DNA of 64,000 nucleotides from Talpa occidentalis. Lineage: Eukaryota > Chordata > Mammalia > Eulipotyphla > Talpidae. How positions within the stretch are numbered: position 1 is the first letter of the stretch; each line of letters starts with the position of its first letter. The position numbers and the translations under genes were made by a program. Below the pieces are notes generated by a model, which did not search any database, had not been told where the DNA came from, and saw only the letters and a list, made by a program, of their open reading frames with translations. This document shows, in pieces, positions 1 to 56,400 of this stretch. The stretch spans positions 98,954,083 through 99,018,082 of the forward strand of contig NW_023604861.1 of NCBI RefSeq assembly GCF_014898055.3. Direction: 5' to 3'.

Positions 1-192
1 GAATGGAAGAGATGAAGCACATCTACATAACAAATTGCTGAGGGCAAAAGGGGAGTAAGGGAAAGGCAAACGAACTGTTGGTGGAGGAGTATGTGGGCAA
101 ATGGAGAAGTGCCGGGAGAAAGAAAATTGGGACCAAGAGTAAAGAAGGACACGGGATTTCTATAAGAAACAGGAGTAAAGAGTGACATTCCT

Positions 193-957
193 GGGGCCTC
201 CCCAGTGGCGCAGCGGGTTGAGCGCAGCGCTGTGAAGCTGTCCGCGGCCTCTGCAGCACAGGTTTGATCCCTGGCCGGCCAGTGAGCAACCCACATGGAG
301 GGACAGACCTCTCCTGTCTCGCCCACTGCTCCCCTTGTTAGGGGGGAAAGGATGTCCTAAGCTAATTCCATGCAGGCTTTGTGGACTCCACCCCCACCCC
401 AGGCCAAAGCCATCAGGACTTTGGGAAAGACAAATCCCATCACCACCAAAGGGAAGGTGGCTGGGACCTGAGGGTGGAGTTAAGCAGCCAGGTTGGGTAT
501 AAAAACCAGACATGTGGGCCTTGGGGGGCTCGCTCTCTCTCGCTCACCTCCTGGCTTCACGGCTCCTGGCTCGCGGCCAGCTCTCAGAGTGTCATTTTGG
601 GATGCCTGATCGGCGGATCGGGTAGGACTCATTTAAAACTGTCTCCCACTTTTCTCCCTGAGCTGTACATTTCCTCATTTGCCCTTCCCTTGTAAATAAA
701 CCTTTTATTAACCTTCCGCGTGTGCCTGCAGTAGAGCATTGATAAGTCCTTTTAAGCGCGTTTGTGAGGACCCAGAGTCAGGCACCCCGTTTTGTGTCGG
801 GGCTGCCCTGTAACACCCTCAGCAGTGTGTTTTGGTCCGTCTGCCTGTTCTGCTCCCCACTCTGTCTCTGGTGAATTCTCTCACCCTCCTGTGCCTCTGG
901 CCTATATCCCAGCTCTTGCATTAAAAAACAAACAAAAAAAACTTAAAAAAAAGAAAA
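193..957 (+). repeat. tRNA-derived SINE (subfamily B), split by solo LTR
   Basis: Head GGCCTCCCCAGTGGCGCAG at about 194 and A-rich tail ending near 957. It is bounded by a 15-base target duplication with one mismatch (178-192, aagagtgacattcct; 958-972, aagaatgacattcct). The LTR at 336-815 interrupts it in the middle (gctcccct | ccctcagcag). Confidence 0.9.
336..815 (+). mobile_element. Solo LTR, ERV-type, 480 bp
   Basis: Begins TGTTAGGGGG and ends CTGCCCTGTAACA, flanked by a 4-base target duplication CCCT (332-335 and 816-819). It contains a TATA-like box (tataaaaacc, about 499) and AATAAA at about 693, as expected for an LTR. There is no gag, pol or env sequence beside it, so it is a recombined solo LTR. 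A 4-base duplication fits gammaretrovirus-like (class I) ERVs. It landed in a pre-existing SINE. Confidence 0.88.
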
Positions 958-1885
958 AAGAATGACATTCCTTGCTTTTTGTCCTGGTCTGAAAAACTAC
1001 TTGCTGAACACGGCAACACTCGGGTTAGACACTTGATACTTGAGCTCACAGTGAAGGGTATTTGTTGCTGGAGGTGTAGTGGATGCTCAAGGGAGTCTTC
1101 GTCTCACTGACTAGCTGCATGAGAGCAGGGAGCAGCTGCTCCTCTTCTTTATCTTGAGGTTCTGTCTCTGCACTTTGCGGGCGCTGTTTCCCTCCCTCTA
1201 GTCGCCTGTTACAAAGATGCCTAAAACCACAAATCCCCTTTTTGCCAGTAGATTTTCCTATAAATTCTTATAACTGAGTATTTGTTTGTTATTTTTAATT
1301 TCTCATCCACCTGTCTTCCCAGCCCCTCTCCCTCTGTAGACCATTACTCTGCACCCCTTCCTGATACTCAACCCAAATACTCTTTCTTTCTTTGGGAAGA
1401 ATCTCAATGTATTCTAGGGGTTCTTTGCAGGGCTATAGACTGTCCTTTGTTAAAGATATTTCTGAAGAACAGGAATTTTACTGCATGAAGAGGCTTCTAC
1501 AATTAAAGATGTTTCGGGATGTCTTAGAGTGTGTGGGGCTTAGCTCTGGTAATAAATAAACCCTTAAATCTTAGTAACTCAGTACAAATTTACCTCTTCT
1601 CACGTCAAGACCTGTCAGATAGCCCTCCCTGAGCAGCTCCTCCTAATAGTTTAGGGACTGGCTCCTTGCTGCCTGTGGCTGCAGAATCACCCTGGCACCA
1701 CCCGGCCTGCAGATATTGAGAGTAGATGTGGGGAGTGGAGAGAAGGGAATAGAGAATCTCATGGGAGATTTTAGGAGCTAGGCCTGGCAGTGGCTAATAA
1801 CCCCTCCATGCCCCACTGGGCAGAACAAGTCACATGGCTCCACCTGCCTGCAAGATGGCTAGAACTGTATCAGGGAAGAAAATGA

Positions 1886-2090
1886 GGCTCTGCAGACTTC
1901 TCCTGTCTCTCCCGCTGCTCCCCGAAGCAGTATATTTTAGTCAATCCGCCTGTTCTGCTCCCCAGTCTGTGTCTGGTGAATCCACTCACCTCCGCCTCCC
2001 CCGCAACCCTGCACCTCTGGCCTATACCCCAGTTCTTGTATGCATAAATAAATAAAAATAAATATTTTTTAAAATAAAATAAAATAAAAT
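1886..2090 (+). repeat. SINE (subfamily B), 5' truncated
   Basis: Only the 3' two thirds of the element: ctctgcagacttctcctgtc through ccccagttcttgtatgcata, then an A/T-rich tail (aaataaaat repeats). The head and box B region are missing or unrecognisable upstream. Confidence 0.8.
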
Positions 2091-2280
2091 GAACATGTAA
2101 CATTTCCTGTCATGTGAGGTGATGTTCCTATAAAAAGTGAGACATTTTGTAATCCCCAGAGTCAGAACGAATCAGTGTCATATCGTACCTGTTAATGCAC
2201 ACTTGAAGTTTTCTTGGAGTTTGAAACTAGACTTTGAAATACTTCCCTGTGACAATGCCAGTTCCCTGCTGTCTTTGCAG

Positions 2281-46812
<44,532 letters not shown>

Positions 46813-47106
46813 ACCCAGAGCCTACAATAGACCATGAGTTGAAATTCCTCCAGGAACCCATGAATCACCTGAGAGATATTTTTCCAGAACCTCCAGCCCC
46901 ACAAAACTAGTTCTCGCATGTTTGCCTGGCATTTCTCCTACCCACTATCAGCTCTACCCTTGGGCTTTCCACCAGTTACTTGTTTCTATCTTCTAGAATA
47001 TATGCAAGGGACTAGGGATAATCTGGCCATTTTGCTTAGAAACCACTTCCAACGGGAAGGGCAGGGTTGCAATTTTTCATGAAAATAAATAAGTTTTGTA
47101 ACAAAG
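46813..47106 (+). other. FER1L5: FER1L5 3' untranslated region
   Basis: Non-coding sequence after the TGA. An AATAAA hexamer sits at 47084-47089, followed by a T- and A-rich stretch. Cleavage about 15-20 bases later would give a 3' UTR of roughly 295 bases. The exact end is inferred. Confidence 0.7.
47084..47089 (+). terminator. FER1L5 polyadenylation signal AATAAA
   Basis: Canonical AATAAA, 272 bases after the FER1L5 stop codon and the first good candidate in the 3' UTR. It lies in unique sequence, not in a SINE tail. Confidence 0.75.
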
Positions 47107-47598
47107 AACTACCTTGTAATTTGAGAATGAGTGAAAGAGGGCTGGAAACAAAATCAAAGTCTGAAAACGCTAGCCTTTCAGACAGACTCGCAAGGGGAGA
47201 GGGAGTAACACCACTTCTAGTCCTCAGGGTCTCTTCCACGCTAAGATGCTCTGAAGTCAGTGGGAAATGAGGACTGTGAGGAAGAGAAATGAATCACGTG
47301 GGGTGTGCAGCTTGCCCAGGCCTGCTCACACCTCTAGTGCATGTGCACAAAAGAGCCATACCATGGACCAGGCATCTCCCTCCTCTAGGATATACCTGGG
47401 ATCACAGTTTCCAGAACAATATTCAGTCCCATTCACAATGGGAACTGTTTGTTTCTAGAACAAAAAGCAAAAACTGGGGCAGAACAAGCAATGCAAGGTC
47501 AGACAATTTCCTTGCCCCACACAATTTAAAGGCAGTTTTAGGCTGGGCGGGAATACATTTCATTTTTTTCCTTGTACTCTTTCAAAAACCTCAAGGAG

Positions 47599-47879
47599 GG
47601 CCTCCCTGGTGGTGCAAGGGATTAAGCACCACACTATGAAGCAATCCACGGCCTCTGTATCATGAGTTCGATCCCCGGCCGGCCAGGGAGCAACCCACAT
47701 GGTGAGGCAGACCTCTCCGGTCTCGCCTGCTACTCCCCTCAGCAGTGTATTTCAGTTAGTCTGCCTGTTCTGCTCCCCACTGTCTCTGGTGGATCCTCTC
47801 ACCTCCTGTAACCCCCGCATCTCTGGCCTGTACCCCAGCTCTTCTATGCATAAATAAATAAGTCTTTTAAAAAAAAAAG
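47599..47879 (+). repeat. SINE (subfamily B) between the two genes
   Basis: Head ggcctccctggtggtgcaag, box B gttcgatccccgg, tail ctatgcataaataaataagt then A's. Target duplication acctcaaggag (47588-47598 and 47880-47890). It lies in the gap between FER1L5 and LMAN2L. Confidence 0.93.
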
Positions 47880-48049
47880 ACCTCAAGGAGCACACATAAG
47901 GTACTCATACAAAACTCAAGTTCAACCTCTCACACACACACCCGCTCCATGACAAAAATCCCCTCTTCCTGTACCATTTCCTGGCCCATCTCAGAAGTCC
48001 ACCTGGGTCCTCCTATCACTGGCATCTATCCAATCTCCCCTTGAACTCA

Positions 48050-49760
48050 AAATGGAACAGCTAGGTTTTGTTTGTGTTTTTTTTAGTTCTACTTGGTTTT
48101 AAGGCCAAAATCAAGGTTACAGTTTGTTCTGGCATTCTGGGGCTGATCTGTAGTGGTGAAGAAGGTGGTAGGAGGATCACACTTTAATTCCATCCGGATA
48201 CAGCTACAGCCTGTGATGCACACGGGAAAGATAAGCCCAAGAAGATGCAAACCATACAAGCCAAGGTCACTTCCTTCCCTTCTGAGCTTACTGGCGGGTT
48301 TTCCCCATCCAGGAGAAGCAGGACAAGGCACGCGGGATTTCAGGATCAGGAAAAAGGCCTGGACCTTCCCCCAAACCCACCCCTAGAAGAAAGGACACTG
48401 AGTCAGAAGCTCATGTTTGGTTTCCATCAGCCATTTTAAGAATTTCCCTTAGCTACAGAAAAGTACACAGTTAGAGAGCTCAGAGTTCCAGGCCCTCCAG
48501 GGAGATTCCAGCCTGTTAGCCAATTTAATCACAGGCAGATAGGTGAGCAGCATGTGACCCCTCATCAGATAAGGCAGTGGAATATGGGCTGATCCACAGA
48601 GGATGACACTCAGGCTCTGCTGCTCAGTGACAACGAACTCTTCCAGGCACAGATGATGAGGGTCTCCCAGATTTGGGACAGGAGAACAGCAGCTATTTCT
48701 TATCCATCAAGAAAAAGCCAAATTTCCTCTTTGGGGAGTTTCCAAGCCCAGGCTATAAGAAGAAAGCATCTTTTACATTTTGAGGGATTTCAAAATTCAT
48801 GATAAACACAAGACATGCAGCTAAGCAGGCTCCAAGTCCAGAAACACCCCCACGTGGTCAGTTCACAGAGCAAATGTTGCTTTAGGTGTCAAACGTGGAG
48901 CTGGTCAGTTTCACAGTTAATTCCATGGCATCCATGAGATCTTCCAAACATCTCTTGATTTGCATACCAACTTTCAGCCAAACTTGACTAAGGACCTACA
49001 GGGACCTACTTGGGAAGACCACGAACACATCAATAGAACCAAGAACCATGCTAAAAAAAAACAAGGGTTAGAAAAGAAAACCAGTCCTCTGGTGAGAGAA
49101 AACCAGTGAGAAAGTCCCCTCACTCACGGCCACCTAATAGTGTCAATAAAACTTTTTTGTTCGGCAGTCCCAAATCCTGCCCGAGAGGCATCCAGACATC
49201 TCTTCCAGCTCAGCTTGCATTTGGAGAAGACAAAGAATGGAGAGGAAGGAAGGCAAGGAAGGGAAATTTCTACCCAGAATTCCAAGGAAAACTCAGTGAA
49301 CAGACGCTTGGACAAAAAGCAAAAACCAATGACTGAGTGGCTAAAATATATGAGGAGTTATCAGTGTTTTGTTCTCTGTAGATTTAAAAATGAGTGAAAG
49401 GGCCCTCTGAGTCCAACAAGGCCACAGCCTGGGCTATGAAATTCTTCTCTGTGATTTTGGCATCATAATAGCATGTAGTCTCTCCATCCTTCTTACCTCC
49501 TAAGGGGAAAGACTGCAGGGAAAGGCACGTCACAGCAGCATTGCCCTGGGGTGGGTGGGCATCCTGAACCAGAGTTAGATGTTGCCATGGATGACCATGG
49601 GAATGCAGTGTCCCTGCATTCAAAGCTCCAGTGACAGAACCAAGTCCTCGACCAGCTATTTTGTAGACTGGAAAAGACCCGCTGGGCTGTGTGCTTAGGC
49701 CGGTGCCTGCTCCTCCCACACTTCATGGGTGACAGTCAGAAATGGTGGCATCAGAAGAGT
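48050..49760 (-). other. LMAN2L: LMAN2L 3' UTR region (extent uncertain)
   Basis: About 1.7 kb of mostly unique, repeat-poor sequence directly after the LMAN2L stop. Human LMAN2L also has a 3' UTR longer than 1 kb. On the minus strand I see no canonical AATAAA outside SINE sequence; ATTAAA variants occur near 48528-48523 and 48187-48182. The end point is therefore a guess. Confidence 0.45.
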
Positions 49761-49903
49761 TCAGTAGAAACGCTTTCGGCTTTGGTCCTGCCATTTGTTG
49801 TAGAGTATGATACCAATGACAATGGCAAACACAGAAAATACCAGCGAAAAAAAGACGATGAGGAAGAGGGCCAGGCCACTCAGGGGTGGCAGGGGGGCTG
49901 TCA
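49761..49903 (-). CDS. LMAN2L: LMAN2L last exon: transmembrane helix and RKRFY tail
   Basis: 143 bases ending in TGA (49763-49761). It encodes MTAPLPPLSG, a helix beginning LALFLIVFFSLVFSVF and ending IGIILY, and the 12-residue cytosolic tail NKWQDQSRKRFY. The start Met codon is split by the intron (A|TG), matching the family. Confidence 0.96.
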
Positions 49904-52900
49904 CTGAGAAACAAGACAGAAGCAAGTCAGAATCTGGGAGATCACCCAGTCGGGAAGGAACAACCAACAAACTACCACGTCCCCATTTCTGACACCGATG
50001 TCAGGGAGCCAGAGCTTAGACTCTCCTTTTCCAGATGCCTCAGTTACAAACCTTCCTGCTGCTCATCTGTAACACGGAGACAGGGGAAAAGCAGGAGCAC
50101 ATGATCCATGTTCTTAGAGGAAGAACACAGAAAGGAGACAGCCCTACAAGCTGGAAGAGCAAGTCACCACAGACCTCCCCCCAGCACTGTGACCACCCTG
50201 ACCATGGGGCCATTTCCCAGGATCCCCTGTGCTCACTCTCAGGCAGCTTCATGTTGTCCACTGAGGGCAAGAACACATCTCGATGCAGCTTCTCCTCTTC
50301 TGGGGTTCTCTCCACTGTCAGTTCAAACAACTTCAGGGAAATGATATCATGGTTATCTAGAGGATAAAAAGAATAAGGGTTACTCAATCCACCTCAAAGA
50401 GAAGTACTGGAGTATTTTGTTTCAAGACTCTTATGCACAACTAGTCACAACTTTGAAAAAATAATTGAAACCTATTTTCTCATCAAACATAAGAATAGGG
50501 AATATGGAATAGCCTATATTATCCCATATTTCAGGGTTTTTTTTTTTTTCTGTCTCCACAAGGTCTTTATTATTTACTTATTATTTGTTTTATTTTTATT
50601 TATTTATTTATTTTGTACATCATTGTTCATTTTTAAACAATATTTGCTTCCCCCCACCCCTCAGGTGTAGTCCCCATAGAGTTTCCTTCACCAATGCACC
50701 CATGCACCATCACCTCAGTCCCCTGTGCTCCTCCCTCCCTCCCTCTGATCCCTCTCCCTCCACCTCTCCTGCAGTATGCCTCTGATTTATAATTGTCTGT
50801 TTTTGCTTTGTTGTGTTTTGTACTGTTATTATTTTTTTAAAGCATGCATTATCTATATAACTAAAAAATTTAGAGATAATAAATCTTATACCGTGTGTTA
50901 AATCACCTAGCACAGTGAGAAGAGACAAAACTTTCCTTTACTGGGCAGGACACACATAAGCAAGATGGGAATGGGTCTCACAACAGCTGTTTAGTGGACC
51001 CTGAACAGGTGTAACTATTGGCATGGAATGCAATTCCCTTCTGGAGAATGCCTAAGTCTTTGCAGTTCCTTGTAACTGGGACTTTGAATCTCACTAAAAA
51101 TAATCAGAGGCAGGATCAAGGAATTAGGAACTGGAATTTTTTTTCTATCGCTTAAAAATATTATTGTAAAAAGTTCATAGATTCAAATACATTTGATTCA
51201 ATACACTAAAGCTGCACCTCTTACTGATGTTCAAATCGACCCACTCTTATCAGTGGGAGCCTATTCAGGTTGGCTGCTGAGTCATTTTACATGAATCCAG
51301 AAATTTTTTATTATCTTCCTTGCTTCTCTGGGAAGTTTCAGGCTTATACATTTCCTGCCTCAGCTCTCCCATCAGTCTTCTCTGCAAGAAGCTCTCCTTC
51401 CTTTTAGTTAGAATTGATATTAAGAGACCACAAAACTGAGTACTAGGGCTGCTCATTGCTACTAGGTATTGGGGACTGGATTTCTTACCGTATTTCTATT
51501 ATTATTTTTTTTTAAGATTTATTTATGTATTTATACAAGCACTGGGTACAGTCAGAAGCGTGGGAGGGTGAGAGAATTCACCAGAGCCAGAGCGGGGAGC
51601 AGAGCAGGCAGAAGGACCGAAGTACACTGCTGAGGGGAGGAGCGGGCGGCAGGAGAGGTCTGCGCGCCATGTGGGGACCCTCCTCCGGTGGCCGGGAAGC
51701 AGCTGGGGAACGAACCGGCGCTGCAGCAGCGGGCAGCTTCGCAACCCAGCGCTCAACCGCTGCGCCACCGGGGAGGCCACCATATTTCTATTATTAAGTT
51801 GGTATTAACAGTTGCTTGCATGGCCAGCATATTTACTAGACCCCTAGACAGGAAAATAAACTGAATATGACTTCAATTAGAGATGTTTTTCGGGTCTCCC
51901 CAGTGGTGCAGCAGTTGAGCGCTGGGTTGCGAAGCTGCCCACAGCCTCTGCAACGCCGGTTCAATCCCCGGCTGCCGGACAAGGGTCCCACATGGCACGC
52001 AGACCTTTCCTGCCGCCTGCTGCTCCCCTGAGCAGTGTACTTCGTCACTCTGCCTGTTCTACTCTCCGCTCTGGCTCTGGTGAATTCTCTCATCCTCCTG
52101 CACCTCTGACTGTACCCAGTGCTTGTATAAATAAATAAATCTTAAAAAAAAAAAAAAATGTTTTTCACTGTCAGGACTGAGTTTACACCATGGGACAGGC
52201 TAAAAATCCAGGACAGGGCCTCCCTGGTGGCCTAGGGGTTAAATCTCAGCGCTATCACCTCTATGGCCTGAGTTTGATCCCTGCTGGCCCAGGAGCTAGC
52301 TCACCTATGGTGCAGCAGACCTCTCCTGTCTCGACTGCTGCTCCCCTTAGTGTATTTCAGTAAATTAACCTGTTCTGCTCCTCACTCTGTTTCTTGTGGC
52401 TTCTCACTGTGCTTCCCCACCCCACACCTCTGGCCTACACCTCAGTTGTTCTAGTCAATAAATAAATAAATAAATAAATCAAGGACAATGCTCCTCACAA
52501 AGTAGGAGTATCAGAGGCTGGGATGCTGGGATATGTCCTAATTTTCTTAGCAGTTTTCAACAATCTCTTGTATAACAAGTAAGATGTCAACAAATAAGAC
52601 CTTAAGAATAAGACAAGATTTATATTTCGGATTGTCCTATGGACAGAGAAAACAAATACTAAAGTGGGTATTATCACTAAAAACCTGGAGAAAGGACTCC
52701 TTTGGATAAACAAAAATAGTATTCTTCTTGGACATTCTAACAGTGAATAACAGCCTCCCATCAGGTTAACTGAGCAGGTCCTAGAACCTGTAAACTCAAA
52801 GGAAAAGATGTAGACAAAGAAACCTTTTTCAACTTGAGTCATATGAAGAGATTATATAGCAAAGATCTCAAGCCTGTACCTCCCACCCTGTGCCAAAGCA

Positions 52901-53413
52901 AGCTCTCTCCCGCAGTTCTAGCCTGTCTGCATGGCGTTTAGAACATAGCTGCCAGAGCCTGTCTCTCCTGTGACATCTCATTAGTGACACAAAGCAGAAC
53001 AATGGAGTCAGGGTAGGAGAGGAATACTGCAAAGGGACAGCGAGATTTGTTTGCAGTGGTGGAAAACATTCCAAACATCCTTTGACTGTGATGGTGGTTA
53101 CATAGGTTTAAGTATTTATCAAAATTCATCAAACTATACTTTTTTTTAAAAAAAGATTTATTTATGGGCCTCTCTGGTGGCGCAGTGGTTGAGCTCTGGG
53201 CTGCGAAGCTGCCCGCAGCCTCTGCTGCACCGGTTCGATCCCCGGCTGCTCCCTGGCCACCGGAGGAGGGTCCCGCATGGCGTGCAGACCTCTCCTGCCG
53301 CCTGTTGCTCCCCTCAGCAGTGTACTTTGGTCCTTCTGCCTGCTCTGCTCCCTGCTCTGGCTCTGGTGAATTCTCTCACCCTCCTGCGCTTCTGACTATA
53401 CCCAGTGCTTGTA

Positions 53414-53452
<39 letters not shown>

Positions 53453-56400
53453 ATCTTAAAAAAAAAAAAGGATTTATTTATGCATTGAAGAGCTGGGATG
53501 CAGGCCAGAGATGCAGTGGGTAAGAGGACTCACCAGAGACAGAGTAGGGAGCAGAACAGGCAGACTGACTGAAATACACTGATGAGGGGAGCAGTAGGTG
53601 AGGCAGGAGAGATGACCCATATGCTGTGCCATATGGATCACCTCCCTGGCTGGGGGCTGAATTCATGCTGCAGTGGCTGCGGATAGCTTCATAGTGCTGT
53701 GTCTTAACCCCTTGTGTCACCAGGGAGGCCCCCTCAAACTGTACTGTTGTACAGAAAGCACACATCCACCAACAAAGCTGATTTTTAAAAAATCAGCTGT
53801 TGATATTTTAAAAAATCAGATTTCATTTTGAAAATTAAGATTTCCACTTCCCTTAAAATTGGAAGGCATGGTCTCATTGAGCCCACATTTTCTCTTTCCA
53901 ACCATGCTGGAACTGCATAGCTGCTACCTGTTTCATCTGTGTATTTGCTTTTCCTTTTTGTCATATAAAAGCTCTACAGTAGTGTATTAGCTTTATTCAT
54001 AAGTTACAGCAATCAAAAAACCCAAAAGCTTTCCTTACCTTTTCTCAAAAGATGTTATGATTGGGGCTAAAATCAAGGGAGATAATAAGCACATAAAGAG
54101 GAGCTACAAATGAGGAACGAACAGGAAGATAAGTCAGAGGAGATAGGAAAGTGAAAGAACTGGATACTGTTGGTGCCACTTAAGCCAACAAAAGCAAGAG
54201 TGAAATTACCTCATCAAACAAGCAAAAGATAGAACAAAGAACAAGGCTAAAATAAACTACTACATGTGGCAAGGAAACAAGTAACTTTTATGAGAATAGC
54301 GCTAACAGCATGATAGGGTCTACAAGTCCAAGTGCAGCGTGGTAAAGAGGCGGACAGCTAGGAAACAGAAGCATGACACATTCAGAAGTCTGAGCACAAA
54401 GGAGAGTCTGGGGGTGACAAGAAGGATGGCAGAGTTCTAGGTAAGTTTTGTTAAGAGAATGGGAACTAAGCACACTAGGAAGTGGAAGGAGAGGAGTCTG
54501 ACTATAGAAAAGGGAACCAGAGGGCCTCCCCGGTGGCGCAGCGGTTGAGCGCTGGGTTGCGAAGCTGCCCGCAGCCTCTGCAGCGCCGGTTCGATCCCCG
54601 GCTGATCCCCGGCTGCTCCCCGGCCACCGGAGGAGGGTCCCACATGGCGCGCAGACCTCTCCTGCCGCCCGCTGCTCCCCTCAGCAGTGTACTTCGGTCC
54701 TTCTGCCTGCTCTGCTCCCCGCTCTGGCTCTGGTGAATTCTCTCACCCTCCCGCGCTTCTGACTGTACCCAGTGCTTGTATAAATACAAAAATAAATAAT
54801 AAATAAATAAATAAACAAAAACACAGAACTTATTAAAAAAACGTTTAAAAAAAAAAAAAAAAGAAAAGGGAACCAGAAATAAGGCAAGAACTCAAAACAG
54901 ACTGGAAGAGCCGGCTTGATGAAGAGGCAAATGTGCTTTCCGTTAACACCAACTACTCCTGGAGACCACTGGACTAGGGCACCCTAGGACTGGGATCTGT
55001 GTACTGGAATGCAGGAAGATAAGCACTCCCGGGATACTTGCTTCCAGAGGCTCCCCTGTGACGTCTCATCAGGGGCTGGCTATTAAGATGTGACCTCAGT
55101 CTCAGCAAATAAAAAGCACATGTGACAGTACCGGAGAGATCCCCAGTGATGGAGGAGGCACCAAAGTAGTAGCCCCGGGGCAGACGGACCCCAGGCACCT
55201 CAATGCAGTCCCTCCACTCATGCTTGCCATCGATGTCCATCATTACCTAGAATAAAAAGAAGAGTTAAATCAGGGCTAGGCCACCAGGGCAGGAGCAAGA
55301 CAGCCCACACCTTCCAACTGATCTAGGTCAGGGACTCACCGTCAAATGCCTCTTGACATATCGAATCACAAGGAAGGTGTCATAATGGAGATTGCGGACA
55401 ATTGCTGTACAGCCCCCTAGTTCTGTAGGACGCCCATCCCGCTCATGATCATAGCTGAGGGAGCCATTGTTCACCATGGCTGAGATGTAGGGGAACACCC
55501 GCTGGGAAAGCATGGATGGAAAAGCAGGGAGAACTGTAAGGAAGTGCTCAAAGACTGCCTGCACAAACAGCAACAGGAATTTTAAACATATAAGATGAGC
55601 CGCTTACAGCAAACCAGCAGCAGCAATCACTCTGTCTCATCATTAGTAGCTCCCAGGAACTCAAGGGATAATGGTCTAAGAAGCAACTGAACAATTTGCC
55701 TTCAGGAATTCTCCTTGCTACGGGTCTGGTGTGGGCTCAGAATAACTGCTTTGAACCTCTGGATTCGGACTGAAACCCCCCTACCCCTACCCCCACATCA
55801 CTTGAGCACTTACATACTGCCCAAGGCTGATGCTTTTCTTTTTATGTATATATTCCTACCTCCCCAACTGCCAAGTAAACTTCTTGAAGAAAAAAAATCA
55901 TTTATTATGCATCCTGGCATATTTCCACCTTAGTTCCACCCCTCCCCTGCCAGGGCAAGTGCTTTGTACACAGCAGGTATTCTGAAATCTGTTTCACCAG
56001 GGGAGCTTTTCCATTGAGGAGAGCTCCTTCCTAATTTTAAAATCCTGTAGGCATCTGACCCTAAATGGAGTAGGTCTCTAAAGGGCACTGGCAGACTGGG
56101 CTTAGACAGACAGTATTCTCCCACCATGATGACTGTTCTTAGTCACAGGCCTTCCGGCCCACTTCAGTTTTAGCCATATATCACTTCTCCCAATAATACT
56201 CAGGACAAGGTTTTCCCATTGAAAGTTTCCCCATACCCTAGTCCTTTTAATATAAATCCCTAGCCCAATCTAAATCCCCAAAACAGAATTTTAGGGTACA
56301 TGGAGGTCATATATCAAGTTCTTAAATTACATCTACTTTAGAGTCCCTTTCTCTCCAGTAGTTATAAGGGCCAAACCGTTCATAGCAACAGTGAACTAAC

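Larger units (their letters stand above)
1..2280. other. FER1L5 intron 1 (partial): repeats, no exon found
   Basis: No ferlin-like exon was seen here on either strand. It contains a SINE split by a solo LTR (193-957), and a truncated SINE (about 1886-2090). 980-1880 is unannotated intronic sequence in which I recognise nothing. Confidence 0.6.
53141..53733 (-). repeat. SINE (subfamily B), split near its tail by another SINE
   Basis: Outer minus-strand element: T-rich start at 53141, resumed at 53471 (gatttatttatgcattgaag) and ending ccaccagggaggcccc. Target duplication tcaaact(a/g)tact (53129-53140 and 53734-53745). Confidence 0.9.

Noticed and set aside
1081..1130. Possible FER1L5 first exon (ATGCTCAAGGGAGTC...)
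   Set aside because: The frame does not resemble the C2A first strand and has no donor in the needed phase.
54522..54620. tRNA gene suggested by box A and box B-like sequence
   Set aside because: The promoter boxes belong to the SINE head; no cloverleaf or anticodon stem could be drawn and A-tails and target duplications follow.
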